A stretch of DNA of 23,993 nucleotides from an uncultured Bacilli bacterium (GTDB lineage Bacteria > Bacillota_I > Bacilli_A > RF39 > UBA660), in contig CAKORG010000017.1 in the NCBI GenBank assembly GCA_934101495.1, positions 1 through 23,993 on the forward strand, in the 5' to 3' direction. Positions 8,096 to 16,502 of this stretch are shown here, piece by piece. The position numbers and the translations under genes are program-made. Numbering within the stretch: position 1 is the stretch's first letter; the number at the start of each line of letters is the position of its first letter. A model generated the notes under the pieces. It was not told where the DNA came from and searched no databases. It saw only the letters and a list, made by a program, of their open reading frames with translations.

Positions 8096-8127
8096 AAGGT
8101 AGCAAAGGCTACTTTTTTCTTTTTTTA
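8096..8127 (+). terminator. orphan plus-strand terminator
   Basis: GTAGC (8099-8103), loop AAAG, GCTAC (8108-8112), extendable by AAG/CTT, followed by a long T-rich tract. It is a strong intrinsic terminator on the plus strand, yet no plus-strand gene ends upstream of it. It may insulate fic, end a short transcript or be a relic of a deleted gene. Confidence 0.6.
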
Positions 8128-8154
8128 AATAATTTCCAAAAGATACTTGAAATG

Positions 8155-8163
8155 TGATATAAT
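8155..8163 (+). promoter_or_regulatory. extended -10 promoter of the fic-nfo-fmt run
   Basis: TGATATAAT: a TGn extension and perfect TATAAT (8158-8163), 24 bases before the fic ATG. No convincing -35 box is seen, which is normal for extended -10 promoters. Confidence 0.6.
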
Positions 8164-8187
8164 TAAATTGGTTGTGGAGTGTGAAAC

Positions 8188-8946
8188 ATGAAATACAAAT
8201 ACAATGATGTAATAGCATATTGGCAAAGTTTGAAAATTGACAGTAAAGAAAAATTAGAAAAAGTATTAGATAATTTTAGAATTTTATTTGCTTACAATTC
8301 GGGTGCAATTGAAAATGATGAAATTACCTATCGTGATACAAGGGAAATATTTGAAAACGGTAAGGTTATTAGTTTTACTGGAAATCTTAGAACTATATTT
8401 GAAATTAGTAATCAAAAAACATGTTATGAATATTTACTTGATAAAATAATAAAAAAAGAGAAAATAAGTGAAGTTTTAATAAAAAAGGTACATGAACTTT
8501 TAACAGTTGGAACATATGATGAAAGAAGATATATTTTAAATGGAGAAAGACCTGGAGAGTACAAAAAACATGATTATGTAACAGGCAGAGAAGAAGTTGG
8601 AGCAAGCGTAAATGAAGTTGTAAAAGAAATAGAAAATTTATTAAATGAAGTTAATAGTGTTAATACAAATAATGCTGAAGATATAATCAAAATTGCTACA
8701 TATTTTCACAATAAATTTGAAAACATACATGCCTTTGCGGATGGCAATGGTAGAGTGGGAAGAACTCTTACTAACTATATTTTGATGATTAATAATGTGC
8801 CACCTTTAATTGTATACGATGAAGATAAAAAATATTATTATGCTGCATTAGAAAAGTATGATAAAGAAGATGATATAAAATCTATGATAGAGTTTTTTAA
8901 ATATGAAATGGAAAAAACTTGGGAAAAAACATTAGATAAAAATTAA
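8188..8946 (+). CDS. Fic domain protein, class II (N-terminal inhibitory motif)
   Basis: 252 residues, ATG 8188 with GGAG at 8176-8179. The Fic active-site motif is HAFADGNGRVGR (181-192): catalytic His181, acidic Asp185 and the GNGR phosphate loop are all present, with Ala instead of the usual Pro after His. An inhibitory [S/T]xxxE[G/N] helix, Ser38-Gly-Ala-Ile-Glu42-Asn43, is near the N-terminus, which makes it a self-inhibited class II Fic. The beta-flap region (EYKKHDYVTG) is present. Such enzymes transfer AMP or a related nucleotide moiety to protein hydroxyls. The target is unknown. There is no separate antitoxin gene, in line with inhibition in cis. It heads the operon-like run, with nfo starting 16 bases after its stop. 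Confidence 0.88.
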   Translation: MKYKYNDVIAYWQSLKIDSKEKLEKVLDNFRILFAYNSGAIENDEITYRDTREIFENGKVISFTGNLRTIFEISNQKTCYEYLLDKIIKKEKISEVLIKKVHELLTVGTYDERRYILNGERPGEYKKHDYVTGREEVGASVNEVVKEIENLLNEVNSVNTNNAEDIIKIATYFHNKFENIHAFADGNGRVGRTLTNYILMINNVPPLIVYDEDKKYYYAALEKYDKEDDIKSMIEFFKYEMEKTWEKTLDKN

Positions 8947-8962
8947 GAAAGAAGTTGATAAA

Positions 8963-9856
8963 ATGATAATAGGTTCACATGTAAGTTTTGGTACTGAACA
9001 ATTACTTGGAAGTGCTAAGCAAGCAGTAAGTTTTGGTGCATCAACATTTATGTTCTATACCGGAGCACCCCAAAATACGATAAGAAAAGCTATAGATGAA
9101 AATTTAACAAATGAAGCTCTTAAATATATGAATGAAAATGAAATTGATATAAATAATGTTGTATGTCATGCTCCGTATATTATAAATTTAGCTAATAGAG
9201 AAAATGAATCTTCTTGGAATTTTTCATGCTCTTTTTTAAAACAAGAAATATCTAGAATAACACAGATGAATGTTAAATATATTGTAGTGCATCCAGGAAA
9301 TAGTTTGAAAATGGATAGAAGTGTTGCAATGGATAATATAGCGAGTGCTATTAATTTAATAATAGATGAAAATACTAAACCGATGATTTTACTTGAAACT
9401 ATGGCAGGAAAAGGTACTGAATGTGGAATAAATATAGATGAACTTAAATTTATTTTAGATAGAATTGATTTAAAGAAAAAAGTTGGTGTTTGTTTAGATA
9501 CATGTCATTTAAATGACTCAGGTATAGATATTTCAAAATTTAATGAATATCTAGAAGAATTTGATAAAGTAATTGGGCTTGAAAAAGTTAAATGCATACA
9601 TTTAAATGATAGTAAAAATACAATTGGTAGCCATAAAGATAGACATGAAAATTTAGGATATGGTACGATAGGTTTTGAGGCCCTAGTAAATGTCTGTTAT
9701 ATGGATATTTTTAAAAATATACCTAAGATACTAGAAACTCCATATATAGATGGAAATCCACCATATAAGTTTGAAATTGAAATGATTAAGAATAGAAAGT
9801 TTAATGAAAATTTAGCAAATGATGTAAATGAATATTATAAGGAGAAGGTAAAATGA
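8963..9856 (+). CDS. nfo: endonuclease IV (AP endonuclease)
   Basis: 297 residues, start ATG 8963 with a weak purine-rich ribosome site (AAGAAAGAAG). The nine metal ligands of endonuclease IV can be placed: His69 (VCHAPY), His110 (VVHPGN), Glu145 (LLETMAG), Asp179 and His182 (CLDTCHLNDSG), His213 (CIHLNDSK), Asp226 and His228 (KDRHENLG.G) and Glu258 (ILETPY). It cuts 5' of abasic sites and removes blocked 3' ends in base excision repair, using a trinuclear zinc centre in a TIM barrel. Length is typical. Its TGA overlaps the fmt start in ATGA, so the two are coupled. Confidence 0.95.
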   Translation: MIIGSHVSFGTEQLLGSAKQAVSFGASTFMFYTGAPQNTIRKAIDENLTNEALKYMNENEIDINNVVCHAPYIINLANRENESSWNFSCSFLKQEISRITQMNVKYIVVHPGNSLKMDRSVAMDNIASAINLIIDENTKPMILLETMAGKGTECGINIDELKFILDRIDLKKKVGVCLDTCHLNDSGIDISKFNEYLEEFDKVIGLEKVKCIHLNDSKNTIGSHKDRHENLGYGTIGFEALVNVCYMDIFKNIPKILETPYIDGNPPYKFEIEMIKNRKFNENLANDVNEYYKEKVK

Positions 9857-10779
9857 TGAAAGATAAAAATGTAGTATTTATGGGAACTCCAGATTTTTCT
9901 GTACCCGTTCTTGAAATGCTTATTAAAAATGTTAATGTTATTATGGTAGTAACACAGCCAGATAAAGAAGTTGGACGTAAAAAAGAATTGATTTTCAGCC
10001 CAGTTAAAATAAAGGCTTTAGAAAATAATATTCCGGTATTTCAACCAATTAGGATTAGAAAAGATTATGATGCTTTAAAGAAACTTGATATTGATTTACT
10101 TGTAACATGTGCTTATGGTCAAATACTTCCTAAAGAAGTTTTAGATTTACCGAAGTATGGCTGTGTAAATGTTCATGCCTCACTTTTACCAAAATATCGT
10201 GGTTCTGCTCCGATACAATGGTCACTTTTTAATGGTGATGCCAAAACTGGAGTTACAATTATGTATATGGATGAAGGTATGGATACCGGAGATATCATTA
10301 CTAAAAGTGAAATAAATATTTTAGATAGTGATAATGTTGGAACACTTCATGATAAGTTATCTGTACTTGGTGCCAAAACTCTAGAAGATGTTCTTCCAAA
10401 CCTATTTACAAATAATGTAAAAAGAGAAAAACAAGGTGATGACTTTACTTTGGCACCGATGATTAAAAGAGAAGATGAAAGACTAGACTTTAGTATGACT
10501 GGTAAAGAAATAATAGGTAGAATTAAAGGTATGAATCCATGGCCTCTTGCTAATATTATGATTAATGATTTGGAGATTAAAGTACTTGATGCCCAGTTTG
10601 TTAAAAGTAATACTGAAAAAGTAGGTGAAATTATTTTTGAAAAGAAAAAAATGGGTATAACTTGTAAAGATGGTATAATATATTTGAAAATGGTAAAACC
10701 AAGTGGTAAAAAGATTATGAATATTGAAAGTTTTATAAATGGCATAGATAAAGAAAAATTTAAAGAGGTGCAAATATGA
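9853..10779 (+). CDS. fmt: methionyl-tRNA formyltransferase
   Basis: 308 residues. ATGATG at 9853-9858 offers two starts three bases apart; the first overlaps the nfo stop and has GGAG eight bases upstream. Signature FMGTPDFSVPVLE (9-21), TQPDK.VGR, and the active site NVHASLLPKYRGSAPIQW with Asn106 and His108, plus Asp144 in MDEGMDTGD. The C-terminal anticodon-side domain is present but short, ending around IESFINGI. The enzyme formylates initiator Met-tRNA using 10-formyl-THF. A def (peptide deformylase) gene, the usual neighbour, is not in this window. Confidence 0.95.
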   Translation: MMKDKNVVFMGTPDFSVPVLEMLIKNVNVIMVVTQPDKEVGRKKELIFSPVKIKALENNIPVFQPIRIRKDYDALKKLDIDLLVTCAYGQILPKEVLDLPKYGCVNVHASLLPKYRGSAPIQWSLFNGDAKTGVTIMYMDEGMDTGDIITKSEINILDSDNVGTLHDKLSVLGAKTLEDVLPNLFTNNVKREKQGDDFTLAPMIKREDERLDFSMTGKEIIGRIKGMNPWPLANIMINDLEIKVLDAQFVKSNTEKVGEIIFEKKKMGITCKDGIIYLKMVKPSGKKIMNIESFINGIDKEKFKEVQI

Positions 10780-11375
10780 AAAATGAATTTTTACAGTCAA
10801 AAGAAGGAAATGCATTTGTAAAGTTAGTTCTTTGGCTAATATTTATCGGATTTTTGTTTTTTGCATTTGCTTTTCAAAAAAATGATAATACAAGTAAAGT
10901 AAAAGGTAATAAAGAAGAAACTAAGACATTTAAAAATGTAGAAAAAATGGAAAGTGATTTACTTCAGAAAAGTTTAAATTATGAGTATGTGATAAACGAA
11001 AATGAAATAACTACTATTTATAATGGCACGAAATGCAATGGCAAAGAGATCTGGTATAAGGAAACTAGTGAAGGAATAACTAAATACTTAAAAGAAAGTG
11101 GAAAAATATATAAAGTAACTTTGAATGAAAAAGAAGAGTCTAGTGAAGAAGAAAATGATTTAGGTAAGTTATTTGATATTTTAAAAGGATTTAATTTTAA
11201 TGAAACTTTTAATGGAAATATTAGAAACATTGAATATAATTTGGATACAATTAAAGTTGTGATTAAAACTAATTTAGATAATATTACTAGTATTATGGTT
11301 ATTAAAGATAATGTACATTATGAAATGCAATTTACAAATATTGGGTTTTGTGATAATATAAGTCCTGAAAATTAA
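10776..11375 (+). CDS. hypothetical membrane-anchored protein
   Basis: 199 residues; ATG 10776 overlaps the fmt TGA by four bases (ATGA) with AAAGAGGTG upstream, so translation is coupled. I do not recognise the family. One N-terminal transmembrane anchor (about residues 14-33, FVKLVLWLIFIGFLFFAFAF) is followed by a Lys/Glu/Asn-rich linker and an outer domain of about 140 residues with two cysteines, in TKCNGKEIW and IGFCDN near the C-terminus, that could pair. No lipobox is seen. In many Firmicutes this place after fmt is taken by rsmB (sun), which is absent here. Confidence 0.7.
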   Translation: MKNEFLQSKEGNAFVKLVLWLIFIGFLFFAFAFQKNDNTSKVKGNKEETKTFKNVEKMESDLLQKSLNYEYVINENEITTIYNGTKCNGKEIWYKETSEGITKYLKESGKIYKVTLNEKEESSEEENDLGKLFDILKGFNFNETFNGNIRNIEYNLDTIKVVIKTNLDNITSIMVIKDNVHYEMQFTNIGFCDNISPEN

Positions 11376-11392
11376 GATTTGTGAGGAAACCA

Positions 11393-12136
11393 ATGAATAA
11401 TAAAAGATTTAATTTTTTGATTACTAATTTTTTTACTTTCATTAGAACTGTTGGAATTTTTGCTCTCATTCCATTTTATAAAAATTATGGTGGCTTTGCA
11501 ACATTTGTACTTTCTATGTGTTGTTTTCTTACTGATTTTATTGATGGGGTATTAGCCAGAGAATTAAAATCTTCGACTTTCTTTGGTAGTTTGTTTGATG
11601 CTTTAAGTGATAAAGTCTTTTTGATTATTAATATGGTTTTACTTATGAGTATGTCCTCGCTTGCAATTGTTCCGATTTTATTTGAAGTTGCTATTGCAAT
11701 TACTCAAAGTTATAAGTATAATAAAGGAATAAATATAAAATCTAATATGTTTGGAAGGACGAAAATGTGGGTGGCAGGTATAGTCATATCTTTAACCTAT
11801 CTTTTGACGGATAACAAATTTTTGAGCTGGGTAAATTATAATTTGTCTGTCAATATTAGCAATTTAGATCAAACAAAAGTGTTGTGCATTTTGTTTATGT
11901 TTCTTGTAATAAGTGAAATATTAACTTTAGGCAGTTATGTAAAAGAATATTTTGATGAAAAAGAGAAGATGACCCCAGAATTCATAAAGACAAAAGAAGA
12001 GGAAGAAAAGAAAATAGAAAAAGAAATAAGTAATGTTTCATTTGGAGAAATAATGTTTGAGCATGAATATTATGAAAAGTATAAAGATTATGGTAATTTA
12101 AAATTAGTTAGAACATTATCTAAGAAAAATAGGTGA
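11393..12136 (+). CDS. CDP-alcohol phosphatidyltransferase (PgsA-like)
   Basis: 247 residues from ATG 11393, since GAGGA sits just upstream; the in-frame GTG at 11381 is the alternative. The family signature is complete: Asp48, Asp51-Gly52, Ala55-Arg56, Gly65, Asp69, Asp73 (D..DG..AR........G...D...D), which binds the metal and CDP-alcohol. Several hydrophobic segments follow. The likely reaction is transfer of a phosphatidyl group from CDP-diacylglycerol to glycerol-3-phosphate (PgsA), but the acceptor cannot be proven. The last ~60 residues form a highly charged Glu/Lys-rich tail (EEEEKKIEKEI) beyond the membrane core. rlmN begins four bases after the stop. Confidence 0.82.
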   Translation: MNNKRFNFLITNFFTFIRTVGIFALIPFYKNYGGFATFVLSMCCFLTDFIDGVLARELKSSTFFGSLFDALSDKVFLIINMVLLMSMSSLAIVPILFEVAIAITQSYKYNKGINIKSNMFGRTKMWVAGIVISLTYLLTDNKFLSWVNYNLSVNISNLDQTKVLCILFMFLVISEILTLGSYVKEYFDEKEKMTPEFIKTKEEEEKKIEKEISNVSFGEIMFEHEYYEKYKDYGNLKLVRTLSKKNR

Positions 12137-12140
12137 TTAT

Positions 12141-13157
12141 ATGAAAAATATTTTTGGTTTAACACGCGAAGATTTAGAAGAATATTTTCTAAGTATTGGT
12201 GAGAAAAAATTTAAAGCAACTCAAGTTTTTGAATGGTTATATATTCATAAAAAATGGAATATAAATGAGTTTAGTAATATAAAAAAAGATATTCAAAACA
12301 AATTAAGCGAAGACTTTAGTACGGATTTTATTAAGATTGAAATTGTAGAAGAAGGACCTTTAGTAAAAAAATTTTTATTTAGACTTTTAGATGGAGAAAA
12401 GATAGAAGCTGTTTTAATGGAACATGATTATGGTTTATCAGTTTGTGTTTCAAGTCAAGTTGGCTGTAATATGGGATGTCGTTTTTGTGAGTCTGGTAGA
12501 CTTAAAAAGGTTAGAAACTTGGAATCTTATGAAATTGTTGAACAAATTTTACTTATCGAACAATATATTGGTAAAAGAATTGATAGTGTAGTAATGATGG
12601 GGATTGGTGAGCCATTTGATAATTATGATAACATTATTAAATTTATTAAAATCATAAATGATGCTAAAGGATTAGCTATTGGAGCAAGACATATTACGGT
12701 ATCTACTTGTGGTTTGGTACCGAAAATTAAAGAATTTAGTGATTTAGACTTACAGGTTAATTTAGCTTTATCACTCCATGCACCATCTGATGAAATTAGA
12801 AATAAGATTATGCCTGTCAATAAAGCGTATAGTGTTGACATAGTTATACAAGCAATTAAGGACTATATTGCAAAAACTAATAGACGAGTGACCATAGAAT
12901 ATGTTATGCTTAATATGGTTAATGATAAAAAAGAAGATGCCATAGAACTTGCAAAATTATTACGTGGAATGAATGTATATGTAAATTTGATACCATATAA
13001 TGAAACAAATAATATAGATTTTGCAAAAAGTGATAAAAAAAGAATAGATATATTTTATGAAACACTTAAACAAAGTGGTATAAATGTAACTGTTAGACGT
13101 GAGTTTGGTGGAAACATTAAAGCTGCATGTGGACAGTTAAGAAGCGAGAGTGATTAA
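12141..13157 (+). CDS. rlmN: 23S rRNA (adenine-C2) methyltransferase RlmN
   Basis: 338 residues, ATG 12141 with AGGTGAT upstream. A radical-SAM cluster motif C109xxxC113xxC116 (GCNMGCRFC) follows the VCVSSQVG stretch. The two cysteines needed for the methylcysteine mechanism are present: Cys102 in VCVSSQ and Cys330 in AACGQLR. It methylates A2503 of 23S rRNA, and in some bacteria A37 of tRNAs. Cfr shares the fold, but the VCVSSQVGC context and chromosomal neighbours (fmt upstream, PP2C and kinase downstream) favour RlmN. Confidence 0.94.
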   Translation: MKNIFGLTREDLEEYFLSIGEKKFKATQVFEWLYIHKKWNINEFSNIKKDIQNKLSEDFSTDFIKIEIVEEGPLVKKFLFRLLDGEKIEAVLMEHDYGLSVCVSSQVGCNMGCRFCESGRLKKVRNLESYEIVEQILLIEQYIGKRIDSVVMMGIGEPFDNYDNIIKFIKIINDAKGLAIGARHITVSTCGLVPKIKEFSDLDLQVNLALSLHAPSDEIRNKIMPVNKAYSVDIVIQAIKDYIAKTNRRVTIEYVMLNMVNDKKEDAIELAKLLRGMNVYVNLIPYNETNNIDFAKSDKKRIDIFYETLKQSGINVTVRREFGGNIKAACGQLRSESD

Positions 13158-13159
13158 GA

Positions 13160-13906
13160 GTGAAAGCGTTTTATTTAACTGATACGGGAAGAGTTAGAGA
13201 ACATAATGAAGATAGTGTAACGATTTTAAAAAATATAAGTGGTGAATACCTATGTGTTGTTGCTGATGGTATGGGGGGACACAGAAAAGGTGAAGTAGCT
13301 AGTGCCTTAACTGTTGCTCATTTAGGTAAAAGATTTACAGAAAGTGCAAAAGTAGGTACTAAAATAGATGCTGTTAATTGGCTTTCTGATAATATTGCAG
13401 AAATTAATAAAGAAATTCTTGATTATGGTGAAAAAAATGAAAATTCTAAAGGACTTGGTACAACGGTTGTAGCAGCTATTGTAACAAAAGAGTTCTTAAT
13501 ATTTGCCAATATTGGTGACTCATCTGGTTATGTTATGAAAAATAAAAAGTTGCATAGAGTAACAAAACCACATACACTTGTTAATTTGCTTGTTGATGCT
13601 GGAGATTTAACACCTGAAGAGGCTCTAAATCATCCAAAGAAAAATGTTTTAATGAAAGCTTTAGGTGCTGCAGAAAAATGTGAACCAGATATTTTTGATG
13701 TCGATAATGGTAGTAATGAAGTATTTTTATGTAGTGATGGTCTAACAGGAATGCTTAGTGATGAACAAATTGAAAAAGTATTAAATGAAGAGGGATTAAA
13801 TGTTGAAGAAAAAGTTGTAAAACTTATAAAGAAATGTAATGCTAGAGGGGGAAATGATAACATATCAGTGGCATATTTAGTTAGAGAAAGTGGTGATATA
13901 GCATGA
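13160..13906 (+). CDS. PP2C-type Ser/Thr protein phosphatase (Stp/PrpC)
   Basis: 248 residues, GTG start at 13160, two bases after the rlmN stop, with purine-rich GAGAG upstream. PP2C motifs: RVREHNEDS with Asp18, VVADGMGGH with Asp36-Gly37, GTT at 100-102, NIGDSSGYV, LCSDGLTGM with Asp193 and GGNDNISV with Asp233. The acidic residues form the Mn/Mg binding site. It removes phosphate from targets of the PASTA kinase encoded just downstream, controlling cell-wall growth and division in related bacteria. The stop overlaps the kinase start in ATGA. Length is normal for bacterial Stp. Confidence 0.93.
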   Translation: MKAFYLTDTGRVREHNEDSVTILKNISGEYLCVVADGMGGHRKGEVASALTVAHLGKRFTESAKVGTKIDAVNWLSDNIAEINKEILDYGEKNENSKGLGTTVVAAIVTKEFLIFANIGDSSGYVMKNKKLHRVTKPHTLVNLLVDAGDLTPEEALNHPKKNVLMKALGAAEKCEPDIFDVDNGSNEVFLCSDGLTGMLSDEQIEKVLNEEGLNVEEKVVKLIKKCNARGGNDNISVAYLVRESGDIA

Positions 13907-15645
13907 TTATGAAGGGGCAAAAAATTAGTGATAGATACCAAATAATCAAATCAATCGGTGAAGGTGGAATGGCTAATGTTTATTTAGCTTATGACACTAT
14001 TTTAGATAGAAATGTGGCAGTTAAAGTTTTACGTGGTGATTTAGCAAATGATGAAAAATTTGTTAGACGCTTTCAAAGAGAGGCTTTATCAGCAAGTAGC
14101 CTATCTAATCCAAATATTGTAGAAGTTTATGATGTTGGTGAAGATAATGGTGAATATTATATTGTCATGGAATATGTTGAAGGTAAGCATTTAAAAGCTC
14201 TTCTTAAAAAACGTGGTAAACTTACAGTTCCAGAAGTAATTGATATAACCCTGCAAATAACTAATGGACTTAGTGTTGCTCACGATTCATATATTATTCA
14301 TAGAGATATAAAACCACAGAACATTCTTATACTTGAAAATGGTATGATTAAAATAACAGACTTTGGTATAGCTGTTGCTATGAATGCTACACAACTTACA
14401 CAAACAAATTCGGTAATGGGAAGTGTTCATTATCTTCCACCAGAACAAGCAAGTGGTAAAGGTGCAACACTTCAAAGTGATATTTACTCAATTGGTATTT
14501 TAATGTATGAACTTTTAACGGGTAAACTTCCATTCCGCGGAGATAATGCCGTAGAAATAGCACTTAAACACTTGAAAGAACCAATGCCAAGTATCAGAGA
14601 TGAAATACCTGATATACCTCAAAGTGTGGAAAATATCATTTTAAAAGCAACAGCTAAAAATCCTAAAAATAGATATAGTGATGCTAGAGAAATGCATGAA
14701 GATTTAAAAACTTGCTTAGATGAATCCAGAGCTAATGAACTTAAGATAACATTTAAATATCCTGAAAATGATTATGATGATACTAAACTTTTAAAAACGG
14801 TAAAAGTAGAAAAGAAAAAAGACGTTAGTAAAGAAAAGGTTGGTGAAGAAGTAGTGTCAAAGAAAACAAAAACAAATGATAGTCAAAATAAGTTGCTTAT
14901 TACCTTAGCTAGTGTATTTGTGGGTCTAGTAGTTGTTATTACGACAATATTTGTTCTTATTCCTAAAATAACATCATCAAAACAAACCACTATACCTGAT
15001 GTAACAAATTATACAGTAACTGAAGCTATTAAAGCACTTCAAGATGCTGGATTTGTAGTTTCTGACGAACAAAGAGAAGAAGCAAATGAAAATGTTGAAG
15101 AAGGCAGAGTTTCTAGAACATCACCAGCTATAGGAAGCATTAGAAAAGAAGGAACTGAAGTAATAATCTATCGCTCACTTGGTGATGTTAAAGTTACAAT
15201 TGAAGATTATACAGGTAAGAATGCATCAGAAATAAAAGGCAAACTTGAAGCATTAAAATTACAAGTAATTATAAGTAAGAAAGATATAAATATTGATGAA
15301 GCTAATGAATATAAAGAAGGAATTATAATTGAACAATCTATAGCTGCTGGTGAAAAAGTTTCTGAAGGAAGTTCAATAACATTATATGTTCCAAAGCTTG
15401 ATAATAAATATCCTGATTTTGTTGCTGATAACTATAGTGTATCAGAAGTTGAAGATTTCTGTGGCGAATATGGTGTTAATTTAACAAAACAAGAAGTGGA
15501 AACTACTGAATATGCGGCTGGAACTGTTTTTTATCAAAGTAGAGCGGCTGGAACAACAGTTGTAAGTGGTGCTAAACTTACTATAAAGATTGCTAAAGAG
15601 CCAAGTGGAAATACAGAAAATCCAGATGATGGTGGACTTGACTAA
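13903..15645 (+). CDS. prkC: PASTA-domain Ser/Thr protein kinase (PrkC/StkP type)
   Basis: 580 residues; ATG 13903 overlaps the phosphatase stop (a second ATG lies at 13909). The kinase domain occupies about 1-275: Gly loop GEGGMANVY (19-27), Lys41 in VAVK, HRDIKPQN with Asp135 and Asn140, DFG at 153-155, and a Thr-rich activation segment (QLTQTNSVMGS). A Lys-rich juxtamembrane region leads to one transmembrane segment (331-353). Three PASTA repeats follow outside (about 363-426, 427-496, 497-566), which sense muropeptides or lipid II in known relatives. A Gly/Asp-rich tail ends it. It pairs with the PP2C encoded upstream. Confidence 0.94.
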   Translation: MIMKGQKISDRYQIIKSIGEGGMANVYLAYDTILDRNVAVKVLRGDLANDEKFVRRFQREALSASSLSNPNIVEVYDVGEDNGEYYIVMEYVEGKHLKALLKKRGKLTVPEVIDITLQITNGLSVAHDSYIIHRDIKPQNILILENGMIKITDFGIAVAMNATQLTQTNSVMGSVHYLPPEQASGKGATLQSDIYSIGILMYELLTGKLPFRGDNAVEIALKHLKEPMPSIRDEIPDIPQSVENIILKATAKNPKNRYSDAREMHEDLKTCLDESRANELKITFKYPENDYDDTKLLKTVKVEKKKDVSKEKVGEEVVSKKTKTNDSQNKLLITLASVFVGLVVVITTIFVLIPKITSSKQTTIPDVTNYTVTEAIKALQDAGFVVSDEQREEANENVEEGRVSRTSPAIGSIRKEGTEVIIYRSLGDVKVTIEDYTGKNASEIKGKLEALKLQVIISKKDINIDEANEYKEGIIIEQSIAAGEKVSEGSSITLYVPKLDNKYPDFVADNYSVSEVEDFCGEYGVNLTKQEVETTEYAAGTVFYQSRAAGTTVVSGAKLTIKIAKEPSGNTENPDDGGLD

Positions 15646-16502
15646 TGATCGAAGGTAGAATAACAAAACAAATAAGTAATCAATATAGAGTTACTGCATG
15701 CGGGGAAGATTATGTTTGTGGTGCTAGGGGAAAGTTCAGAAATTTAGGGCTTTCCCCTTTGGTGGGTGATATAGTTAAAATAGATGAAAAAAACTTAACT
15801 ATTGAAGAAATACTTCCCAGAAAAAACGAACTTGACAGGCCAGTTGTAAGTAATGTTGATATAGCCTTAATTGTAACAAGTGTTAAAAGGCCTGACTTAT
15901 CACTTAGTTTACTTGATAAAGAATTATCTGTAGTTTTGGCAAATAATATTAAACCAGTAATATGTTTAACTAAGCTTGATTTACTAAATAAAAAAGAAAT
16001 TAATGAATTAAAGCCTTTAATAAAATATTATAAAAAAATAGGTATTCTAGTAACTGATAATAATCATTTAGGTAAATTAAAAAAAATACTTAAAAATAAT
16101 TTAGTTGTTTTAACTGGTCAAACTGGTGCAGGTAAATCAAGTTTACTTAATAAATTAGATAAAAAATTAAATTTAGAAACTAAACCTATAAGTGATGCTT
16201 TAAATCGGGGAGTACATACAACAAGACACACGGAAATATACAAAATTGGTAAAATATATTTTGTGGATACACCAGGTTTTTCAGCATTAGATTTAAAAAA
16301 TATAGATAGTGAAAAATTAAAAGAAACATTCTTAGAATTTAGTAAATATAATTGTGATTTTAAAGATTGTAATCATTTAAAAGAAAAAGGATGTAAAGTA
16401 ATTGATGCGGTATCTAAAGGGGAAATACTTCCTTCGAGATACATCAATTATACAAGATTTATAAAGGAGTGCCATGAAAATAACCGTAAGTTATATAAGT
16501 AG
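15645..16502 (+). CDS. rsgA: small ribosomal subunit biogenesis GTPase RsgA
   Basis: 285 residues; the ATG shares one base with the kinase TAA, with GGTGGA upstream. An N-terminal OB-fold region is followed by a circularly permuted GTPase: G4 TKLD (109-112) comes before G1 GQTGAGKS (158-165), then RGVHTTRH (188-195) and G3 DTPG (208-211). The C-terminal zinc knuckle has Cys237, Cys242, His244 and Cys250. It is a late 30S assembly factor that checks the decoding centre. The position after the PASTA kinase and before rpe is the conserved Firmicute order. Confidence 0.95.
   Translation: MIEGRITKQISNQYRVTACGEDYVCGARGKFRNLGLSPLVGDIVKIDEKNLTIEEILPRKNELDRPVVSNVDIALIVTSVKRPDLSLSLLDKELSVVLANNIKPVICLTKLDLLNKKEINELKPLIKYYKKIGILVTDNNHLGKLKKILKNNLVVLTGQTGAGKSSLLNKLDKKLNLETKPISDALNRGVHTTRHTEIYKIGKIYFVDTPGFSALDLKNIDSEKLKETFLEFSKYNCDFKDCNHLKEKGCKVIDAVSKGEILPSRYINYTRFIKECHENNRKLYK

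Noticed and set aside
8060..8218. Upstream 53 residues of the minus-strand open frame before the XRE remnant
   Set aside because: Cys/His/Phe-rich nonsense overlapping the fic promoter and start; no family resemblance and no ribosome site.
10347..10815. Two long minus-strand open frames opposite fmt
   Set aside because: Shadows of a well-supported gene; low-complexity Phe/Ser/Leu composition typical of antisense AT-rich DNA.
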